Shown here: positions 56,613 to 64,000 of the stretch, piece after piece
How positions within the stretch are numbered: position 1 is the first letter of the stretch
Layout of the letters: the number at the start of each line of letters is the position of its first letter
Origin: Gentiana macrophylla
Lineage: Eukaryota; Streptophyta; Magnoliopsida; Gentianales; Gentianaceae
DNA length: 64,000 nt
Reading direction: 5' to 3'
Assembly: GCA_026214975.1 (NCBI GenBank)
Contig: CM047808.1
Span: 61,468,583 to 61,532,582 of the forward strand
Notes under the pieces: model-generated
What the model was told of the DNA's origin: nothing
Database searches by the model: none
Seen by the model: only the letters and a program-made list of their open reading frames with translations
Program-made: the position numbers and the translations under genes

Positions 56613-57928
56613 ATGGTTGAGTATCTAACGGCACCTTCTATCAACAGAAACCGAGTGATGGATGTAGACAAACAGGCGCCAGATCAAAGCTGGGTCGATG
56701 ATATCCGGGCATACTTTGAATCAGGATGGTTACCATTGGATAGGAATGAGGCTCGCTCACATCAGAAAAGGGCGGCAAGGTACACCATCTTGGATAACAT
56801 GTTATACATAAGATCCATCAAAAAACCCTTACTCAGATGTGTCGGCAAGGAAGAAATCCAAAAGATCCTAGCAAAGCTGCATCAGGGAGCGTGCAGCAGC
56901 CACCCCGCCATTCGGTCCCTCGCCCAAAAGGTCATATTCACTGGGTAATATTGGCCGACGATTCTAAAAGATGCCGAGACTTTAGTCTGGACATGCCAAG
57001 CATGCCAAAAATTCACAGATATACCACGGTTACCATCTGTAGAGCAGAGCATTGTTATAACAGCATGGCCGTTTGATATGTGGGGTTTAGATCTTATTGG
57101 CCCGTTCCCAAGGGGAAGAGGTAAATGCACACTCGTTATAGTAGCAGTAGACTACTTCACTAAGTGGATTGAGGCCAAACCATTAGCAAAAATAGGAGCT
57201 AAGGACACGGTTTACTTCCTACACGATCAAATATGGTCCTGATTTGGCATTCCAAAAGCGGTGGTCTCCGATCACGGGCCATAATTTAGAAAGGAGTTCT
57301 CAAGTTTCTCCAAAGATTATAATGTGAAGCAATGGCAGTCATCAGTAGCTTACCCTCAAGGTAACGGTCAAGTGGAGGCTGGAAACAAACAGATAATTAA
57401 GATGCTCAAGAAAAGCGTGGGTGATTGGGCCAAGTCAGGGGATGGGTTGACAAACTCCCCGCCACCCTTTGGTCGCTCCGTACTACGGTGAAAACCCCAA
57501 TAGGTCAAACTCTTTTTGCGCTTACATATGGCACTGAGGCCATGACCCAGATCGAAATGGCATTCCTAAGCATCCGAGTCGCATGGTACACCCTCGAAGA
57601 TAACGAAATCAACAGAAAAGTCGAGTTTGATTTGGCAGAGGAAAAGAGGATAGCATCTTATCGCAGGCTCGAAAATTACAAACAGATCGCGAAGCGGCTA
57701 CACGATAAAAAAGTCCGGGGTCACAATCTCAAAGTAGGAGATTTCGTTCTCCGAAATAGGTAGGCCACAGGCCTGAAACCGGATAGAGGAAATCTGACCG
57801 CAAATTGGGAAGGACCATACCAAATCTCAAGAGAGGTCAAGAGGGGAACGTATATGCTAAAAGACGATGAAGGCTACGAGGTCAACCGTCCATGGCATGC
57901 AGACAACCAAAAGAAGTATTACATGTAG
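56613..57928 (+). pseudogene. Tat-4 integrase and pol C-terminus
   Basis: The linker (VEYLTAPSINRNRVMDVDKQ) leads to the zinc-binding region (AKLHQGACSSHPAIRSLAQK, TCQACQKFTDIPR). The core shows FDMWGLDLIGPFPRGRGK with the first Asp, VIVAVDYFTKWIEAKPLA, a TGA at 57240-57242, VVSDHGP with the second Asp, and YPQGNGQVEAGNKQI with the catalytic Glu. All three catalytic residues are therefore still encoded, but in interrupted frames. The C-terminal part (LAEEKRIASYRRLENYKQIA, NLKVGDFVLRNR, ANWEGPYQI, RPWHADNQKKYYM) ends at a TAG near 57926. It would insert the cDNA into the genome. Confidence 0.92.
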
Positions 57929-58196
57929 TAAAGCATGCGGACATATACACGACTACGTTTACGACGTGCATAAGTCAGTATTTTGCCTTTTTGGGATATG
58001 GCTCTTCATTTCAATGTTGATGACATTAATGAATACGCTTTCGTGTTTCGCTTTATATTACATGTAATGAAGCATGCGGACGTGTACACGACCACTCTCA
58101 CGACATGCATAAGACGGTATTTTGTCTTTTTGGTTTATGGCTCTGCATTTCAATGTGGATGACATTAATGAATATGCTTTCTTGTTTCGTTATTGA
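57919..58196 (+). repeat. Tandem repeat, two units of about 139 bp
   Basis: Unit 1 (57919-58057) begins TTACATGTAGTAAAGCATGC and contains the last codons and stop of pol. Unit 2 (58058-58196) begins TTACATGTAATGAAGCATGC. Both share CGACATGCATAAG-type and ATGACATTAATGAATA blocks. Tat-2 has one diverged unit at the same place (about 19647-19790). Confidence 0.85.
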
Positions 58197-58292
58197 ATAA
58201 AGCTGCATAACTGATAGGAATAGTGTCTGGTACGATGTACTATCCCCAATCTCAAATTATTTAAAAATAAATAAATAAATAAAAATATATCC

Positions 58293-59120
58293 TTAGTAGT
58301 GCCTAGCGTTTAAACGCACCATTCGATCATTGGGCATAAGGGTCTTTCCAAAGGTGGTAGTACAAAGACATAAGATTAGCCAAGAAATTGGCATCAAATG
58401 GCTAGGCCTCATATCCCTTGCAAAGTTGACGGCTTCACGATGAATAATGAGGCCCCAGTCAACATTCACGTCTGCCGTAATGATAGCATGTATAAGAATG
58501 ACCTCTTCATCCATCACAACCTCAGGGTTATCGGCAGGGATGGCCCGACAGTTGATGAACTGTTTCCATTCCCGATACCAACGGCATAGCCCGGAAAGGG
58601 TACCGTTATGTACGGGATCATCTTCTCTCTCTGGAAACACAGCCGAATATGGGTCGTACCGATGAGAGAAATACGAATCTTCATTGTTAAGATCCCAGGC
58701 CCTCTCAAAGTGTAAGGTCGGGTCAAAGGAGGGGAGGTGCAGAAACTCATTTATGTCCACATGGGAATAACGCACTTGGACGTCGCGAACAAACACGGAG
58801 GAAACTTCTTCAAAGGACTGAACCTCGGAGAGTGTGGCGTAAAACTCACAAACTAGGGTAACGTTACATCTATCAATCGGACCAAGAAGAAAATTACGCC
58901 AGCCGGAGTAAGATACATGAAACAGTGTTCTGCTCCCATCAATTTTATTCAAATTCAGAATTTTCTCGGGAAGGAACCCACGACCGGCAAAGTAGCCTCT
59001 ATAGTTCTGGATTGCGTTAATAGACGTGGTGCTAAAAAAAGAGGAGAGAAAAGTAGGAGAGCAAGAGCCAGAAGAGAACGACAAAGTTAAAAGCAAACGC
59101 GCACACACGAATTTCAAAAA
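58293..59120 (-). pseudogene. Tat-4 antisense ORF 1, Transposase_32-like plant transposon protein
   Basis: The minus frame is open from 59177 to the stop at 58293 (294 codons), but the TATA box lies at 59149-59157, so the first codons are upstream of the transcript. The protein reads FFSTTSINAIQNYRGYFAGR, VTLVCEFYATLSEVQSFEEV, SVFVRDVQVRYSHVDINEFL and HLPSFDPTLHFERAWDLNNE, then LCRWYREWKQFINCRAIPAD and VDWGLIIHREAVNFARDMRP. This is the plan of the PF20167 type (V-x-E-F-Y-A-x-L, V-R-G-x, I-N-x-x-L-x-L-P). No ATG was found near FFSTTS, so the start codon seems lost. The role is unknown. It is antisense to gag-pol, downstream of it, as known for Tat elements. Confidence 0.75.
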
Positions 59121-59148
59121 GTATGTTCTATACAACCACAAATTCCCC

Positions 59149-59157
59149 CTATTTATA
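59149..59157 (-). promoter_or_regulatory. TATA box of Tat-4 antisense ORF 1
   Basis: The minus-strand motif is TATAAATAG in the context CTCTTATAAATAGGGGGAATT, about 90 bp upstream of the conserved FFSTTS start region. This suits a separate antisense promoter. Confidence 0.6.
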
Positions 59158-59177
59158 AGAGAAGAGAAGGATATCAA

Positions 59178-59571
59178 CGGCCGAAGTTTAAAAGATCCTA
59201 CGGTTATGTTGCTTGACTCTCCCCATTATTAAAAGTTTGAGCCATATTTAATGCATTAGTCAAAACCACGGCCTTCGAGGAGAACCATTGGTCTTCGAAT
59301 TTAATACTGGACAGAGAAGACGCAGGTCCCAATGGGCAAGTAGGTCTGGACTCAAACAATCTCGTTTGTTTTCAAGAAAGCCCAAACACGGATGTTCCCA
59401 AGCTCGCTTGAAACAAGGGGGCTGCATGCCTTAAAAACGGACTCAAAGGTACTCCGAGAGATGCAAATATTGCGAAAAAAAATCAAGTAAATCCTCAACA
59501 CAAATGTTGTCAAAGATCATTGTTGAAGAAAAGAGAAAACAACATTAAGAAGCAAAAAAAATTAAAAAAAA
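59178..59571 (-). other. Spacer between the two antisense ORFs
   Basis: No coding sequence was recognised. It includes an ORF 1 upstream region (59158-59330) and an A-rich tail with three AAAAAATTA units at 59552-59582. Confidence 0.5.
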
Positions 59572-60394
59572 TTAAAAAAAATACTCATCGTGAAGGGCTA
59601 ACAGATTGGAGGAGGACTCGGACACAATTTCATCCAGCTTGATCTTCGGAAGGGGAAGGTACTTATGTGATGGACAAGTGGGAATCCGGCCAGAACACAG
59701 GTTAGAAATCAACCAAGGAAATGGAATGGATCGACCGGGCTTCATCTCCATAGCAAAAGACACCGCTTCATGGTGTATCAACAGTCCCCATTCGACATTT
59801 ACCGACGGGCTGCCAATAGCATGTAGGAGCAAACCCTCCTCCTCTGTAGCCTCCTTGAAATCATCAGTAGGAAGCATGTGAGTATTAATTAAGCGCTTCC
59901 ACTCCCGATGATCCTGAGATAGTTCCGACGCAATCCCTTTCGGGGCAAATTGCCAAGAGTCAGGAAACAGATAGTGGAGAGCTCCATTCTGATGCATATG
60001 ACAAGAAACTTCGTCCTCATCCAAGGCCTAGGCCTGCTCATAGTGGAGGGTGGGGTCAAAGTTGGAAAGATGGAAGAAGTCGTTGATGACCACCGGAGTA
60101 ATGGGAACCGCCACTACTCGTACAAGCACAGAGCTTATTGGTCCCCTAGAGCCCACCTCAGACAAAGCCGAATAGAATTCACGCACCACACTAACATTGT
60201 AGCAGCCAAAAGGTTTGGCCACTAGCTCCTCACAGCCAGACACTGTAATGCGAAGGCGAGACCCCCACTGATCTTCCAAGCTTGATGCCCCTCTCAATCA
60301 ATTGAGGGCACCGGTTGAAGTACATCTAGAAGTTGGTCAGTACTTCATTTGAGGAGGTCGTGAAGAAAGGCGATAAACCATCGGAAGAAGACAT
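59572..60394 (-). pseudogene. Tat-4 antisense ORF 2, second Transposase_32-like copy
   Basis: The ATG at 60394 opens MSSSDGLSPFFTTSSNEVL, aligned with FFSTTSINAIQ of ORF 1, and reaches a TAG after 22 codons. Further on the minus frames read VREFYSALSEVGSRGPISSV, INDFFHLSNFDPTLHYEQA, HREWKRLINTHMLPTDDF and VEWGLLIHHEAVSFAMEMKP, ending HDEYFF at 59572. Every block has its counterpart in ORF 1, so the two are diverged paralogues in tandem. Two stops and one frameshift are visible. A clear TATA box was not found upstream (60400-60560). Confidence 0.78.
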
Positions 60395-60993
60395 GTTAAG
60401 CGAGATGATGATAATGAAAAATTCAAAGGAAATTTGAGAGGAAAAACGCAAGTTGTTTCACACGTAAATAAACATAAGGCTCAAGAGGGCCTACAGTCCA
60501 GATTCAAATTCAAACTTTAAATGCTGCGTCAGTTACTAAGCCAGGCAGGTCGAAATTATGGTTATTAAAGTACGTCATAAAGAAGCCTGACAGAGACAAA
60601 CGATTACATTTCCCAAGACTTACACACTCAGGGTGGGGAATAGGGAGAAATCCAAAGTCAACTCCACCAGCCCTCCACATGTAGCATGCCCGGAATAATG
60701 AGATCATCGACAGAAATCAAAATGTTTTCAACGAGCTATACATGCTGGGCCCGAAGCTTCTTAAAAACAAGGGGGACATATAGGCAGAATTAGGGTGGCA
60801 GTCAATTGAGGTCGCAGTCACTTTAGACAGGATCTTAATCGTTTTGGGGTCATAACTACTCAACATATCTTATATTTTAGAAAGCCAAAGGAAAAAGAGC
60901 ATACGTCAAGCACGATACAACAAAGGAAAATATGCATAAGGATAAAGCCGTACAACAATTGTCACGAACATCTGGGGTTTAAAAATTATTACA
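60395..60993. other. Noncoding interval in Tat-4 3' region
   Basis: This is the probable upstream region of antisense ORF 2. Short open frames (for example 60510-60707, minus) carry no recognisable motif. Confidence 0.4.
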
Positions 60994-61395
60994 TCAAAAG
61001 ATAGGAAGATAAAGAGTCGAGAAGTATCTCAACTTGGGGGTGCAATCAAAAAGCATCGAAAACATCATTGCTGACTCTCCCCTCCTTCGGGCACCAGGGA
61101 TGCATCGTGAACATTCTCTCCTTGAAGCGAAGGGTGCAGCAGCGAGTCGACTGGGCTCGAGGCAGAAGGAGCGGAGGGAGTCACCGAGGCCACTGCACAT
61201 TGACTAATGCTCTCAAATTGTTAGGGATGACCGGTGGTGGGTTCCAAGGAGCTTCACCTCTCTTGACTAGATCCAGAGTAATGGCAGCGAACTCGTCCTA
61301 TGTGAAGGGAATCTCAGCATGGAATGGAAGCAACCGAGTGTCATACTGGTCGGTCAGATCCAATCCCTCTGAGTTTCCAAGGAAAGGTGATCGCA
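60994..61395 (-). pseudogene. Antisense fragment in Tat-4, unassigned
   Basis: The minus strand reads RSPFLGNSEGLDLTDQYDTR, LLPFHAEIPFT, a stop, DEFAAITLDLVKRGEAPWNP and PPVIPNNLRALVNVQW. This looks like a real, slightly decayed protein segment (codons keep an even hydrophobic pattern), possibly the continuation of another antisense ORF, cut on its N-terminal side by the LTR at 61396. I cannot name it. Confidence 0.4.
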
Positions 61396-62854
61396 TGTAA
61401 GTCACTAACGTCGATATTACTAGCAAGAATACTAGGTACATCGCAGTATAGTAAATGCGAGTCAAGGTCGATCCCATAGAGACAATGCAACTTATAAGTA
61501 TAAACAATTCTAACCTAATTAAGAAGCAACATAGAGGCGGTCATTGACCAACAATAACATATAGGAAAACAAACATGGTATTCTCTCCCTCTCCTTACCG
61601 ATCTATTAACTTGGATTAGTTAATCGTTACGTTTACTTCCCCATATAATTTCCATAGATTAATCGCGAGCTTTTAATGATTGTTATCATATTTATCAGCT
61701 ACGGGTGCAAATCCTAACCCTATCTACTCCGACAATGGAAGTAGACAATCAATACGCAAGCTACCCTCCTTAATTGGTCCGTAATAGCCCATATGCATAA
61801 AGAAATAGAAATGCCGATATTGAGCGCTAACTCATACCGCTAACCCCCTAGACAGATGTCGACATTGACCAGCACGTTCCTAGGGTCCACTCAAGACTAT
61901 GTCCTAATTAACCCTTCACTAACAGTCCTTCATGTTATTTTATGAATTACAAATATTAGATTGGCCAGACCTACTACTCGTTTTAATTATTCATGCCGAT
62001 CAACGTTGCTGTAGTGAATCCCAGTTCAGGTTTCCTAAAACATGCCTCGGTAAACCGGTATTGAACGCCGGGTTACCGGGTTACCGGGGGTGGCTTTTCC
62101 TAATTTCTGGATCTACATTGCTCAGTACGATTAAAATAAGTAAATTATGGGGTTGTTAAACATGTAGATTAAATAAAACATATATATATGAACAGATCTA
62201 CCATACTGAAGATAATAAAGGAACGTTCAATGCTTCATACCTTCAACAATGGAGATCTACCTCGATCTACTCAAGCTAGAGATGATGGAAGAAGGGAGAA
62301 AACCGAAATCAACTCTCCAAAGCTCAAGAAAACATTATTTCATAATAATTGTATAATAAAATTGAAAACAATTGAGTGCTTATGAAAACTTATGAATAAT
62401 ATGAAGAACTCTGTTAATGCGGCCTTATATAGATACAAGGACCGACATAAGACTCTCTAAAACCCTAACTGACCTAGATAATGCGGCAGAATCAATTTCG
62501 TGTTCCACAAGTCACTGGTTTACCGGGCCAAGCCTTCGGGTTACCGGGCCTTCTTTTCTTCCATTTCTTCAGCAGACTTCTTCTTGGACTTCAATCACTT
62601 GGCCCAATGTGCTTCTTTTGGTCTAGATCCTTTCTCCAGTGCTCTAGATTTGGTACATCCCATAAAACACGCAAAACGTGACAAAACAGTACCAAAACAT
62701 CGGGAAAATAGCATAGATGCAGAATTACGATCCTGGAAACACTTACATAGCATTTAACACATATTACACATAATAACGAGCCTATCTATCCTCTCTTGAA
62801 CAGAATTCGGGGTGAATATAGGTATAATTATTGGTACCATTTAGAGCGTCATCA
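61396..62854 (-). repeat. Probable 3' LTR of an Athila-like gypsy element (1459 bp)
   Basis: On the minus strand it starts TGATGACGCTCTAAATGG at 62854, directly after the purine tract CTAAGTGGGGGGTAGT (62870-62855), and ends GTGACTTACA at 61396. TATATAAGG is at 62423-62431 (minus). The left end coincides with the break of the antisense fragment. The tract-LTR junction with GTGGGG then TGATGA is typical of Athila-group elements. The left flank TCGCA would be the target duplication. The interior contains several GGTTACCGGG units (62072-62090, 62518-62550). Confidence 0.6.
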
Positions 62855-64000
62855 ACTACCCCCCACTTAGCTTTCGATCGTCCCGAGCAAAAAGGCGAAA
62901 AGAAAATAACACTCTGATCAATATACAAGTTAATTAAAAACAACTATGCCCCACTAAGCCAAGATCATGATCATGCCACTCGTTTCCATCAGTAACATAT
63001 TTAACACTATTCACGTCATGAGCCAACGTGTGTGTGCAATAACTTTCACAACCGTTTAGAAATGTAGACAATCTCACATTACGTCAACCCGTAGTCGGAC
63101 TAACCAGTCTCGAACATGCATTTGTTAATTAATTGAGCTGGCAAGGCAGATCGAGAACCGAGCATATACTACTCTTAGGCTCATGTTTATCGGTCTATGC
63201 AAAAGTCGTGCGTCCTACACTCCATCGACTAAGATATTGCCAAAGAGAATATAGATGTATATATTTCAATGCACTTCTCTTTCTTGGCGGGTAAACTCTC
63301 GTTGATTTATCTATCCTCACGGCCCCACTCATGATAAACTACCGAATCCAAAATTACATTGTCTTTCTAAGCGTTGGTGGAACATGATTCGTGATGAAGC
63401 CAGGGTCAACTCTAGTCAAAGAAATATGCTATCGACTACACACAATAGAAGTGAGTTATACGTGCTTAAAATGGTGGCTCATAACAGAATATGTGCTTAA
63501 TATGCCACTACTTCAAAAGTGGAAACTTTCTCTTACCCATGCAAAGTAAAACAAAGATGAAGTCAATTAACTCTAAAAGATCAAAGATATCATAATTTTT
63601 TGAAATTCTATCGAAAGGAATCAAAGTCTAAGTGGTGAATCGTGCATCAAAAAGAATCAACACAATCACGCAATTCACAGAATATAATGCTAGAAAGCTA
63701 AGTGACATTCCCGTACCCCCCCACTTAATCGAAACATTGTCCCTAATGTGTAAGATGGAAAATAAAAAAATAAAAAGGAACTTAGCTTCGGTTAATCGTG
63801 GAACCATGGAAGAATCGGATCGTCGTATAAATCATCGGGCTCATGTAAGTAGTCCATGAAGAATCAACGCTAAATATCTCAAACAAACCAAGAAGAATAG
63901 TGGTGACAAGAAACTGTATAATCAAATAGTGGCAGTAAAAGAGAAAATAAATTACTCCAAAACAATTTAAGCCGACAAAATCATTATAATACAAAATTCT
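62855..64000 (-). mobile_element. Internal 3' region of the Athila-like element, continuing past the window
   Basis: Next to the tract the minus strand reads TTTGCTCGGGACGATCGAAA, a block that in many plant gypsy elements lies between pol and the 3' LTR. The remainder has no recognisable coding sequence. Open frames up to 75 codons are scattered and look accidental. If the call is right, pol lies to the right. Confidence 0.5.

Larger units (their letters stand above)
51296..61395 (+). mobile_element. Tat-4: Ty3/gypsy Tat element with antisense ORFs, 3' LTR not seen
   Basis: Plus strand: 5' LTR, primer site, gag, protease, RT, RNase H1, archaeal-type RNase H, integrase, pol stop at about 57928, a 139-bp tandem repeat, two antisense ORFs of one family, and a further antisense fragment cut at 61395 by a minus-oriented LTR. 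No 3' LTR (TGATATACC start or TATAAATAGAGGCC block) is present before the window ends, so it should lie beyond the right edge. The expected target duplication at the left is CCAAC (51291-51295). Confidence 0.9.

Noticed and set aside
58209..58290. Start of the Tat-4 3' LTR (TGATAGGAATAG).
   Set aside because: It is not followed by sequence similar to the 5' LTR, and antisense ORFs continue beyond it.
62180..62195. Microsatellite (AT repeat).
   Set aside because: Too short (about five units) to be informative.

Overview
This window looks like one block of nested plant LTR retrotransposons with no convincing host gene. Everything recognisable belongs to plant lineages: Ty3/gypsy elements of the Tat type (they carry the second, archaeal-type RNase H after the normal one), Ty1/copia elements with Sirevirus-like features, copia solo LTRs, a probable TRIM, and a probable Athila-like gypsy LTR at the right edge. 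The host is therefore a flowering plant, probably a eudicot. The species cannot be named from the sequence. Nearly every reading frame carries stops or frameshifts, so coding entries are given as pseudogenes, and element boundaries are anchored on TG...CA ends, primer-binding sites, purine tracts and 5-bp target duplications where visible.

Layout. 1-5647: Tat-1, minus strand, 5' LTR at 5030-5647, running off the left edge in the integrase linker. It is inserted in copia-C. 5648-13598: copia-C, minus strand, a Sirevirus-like element without pol, itself interrupted by two solo LTRs (6196-7500 with GAGAA duplications; 8720-11357 with TGCTA duplications and a 0.9-kb internal tandem duplication). 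13599-16245: remnants of another copia element with a complete 3' LTR (copia-E). 16246-17500: AT-rich DNA with a possible MITE. 17500-24240: Tat-2, plus strand, truncated in pol, followed by a multi-exon antisense ORF and the very start of its 3' LTR. 24241-27915: 3' part of copia-D, plus strand. 27916-32464: Tat-3, minus strand, with 3' LTR and the same kind of antisense ORF, facing Tat-2 tail to tail.

32465-51295: copia-A, minus strand, with 3' LTR, an extra ORF, RNase H, RT, integrase, protease and gag end. It is interrupted by a TRIM (36412-36764), a solo LTR (37398-39250) and the complete copia-B element (41095-49938, plus strand, target duplication TGAAG/TGAGG), and is cut at its gag end by Tat-4. 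51296-61395: Tat-4, plus strand, with 5' LTR, gag, full-length decayed pol, a 139-bp tandem repeat over the pol stop, and two antisense ORFs of the plant transposon-protein (Transposase_32-like) type. 61396-64000: minus-oriented LTR with purine tract and adjoining internal sequence, probably Athila-like.

The most interesting points are the accessory genes. Copia-B and copia-C are independent copies of one family that keeps gag C-terminal sequence and a long extra ORF, with a conserved upstream TATA box, but has no pol. The Tat elements carry antisense ORFs of two unrelated kinds, one with introns and its own TATA box, the other duplicated in tandem.
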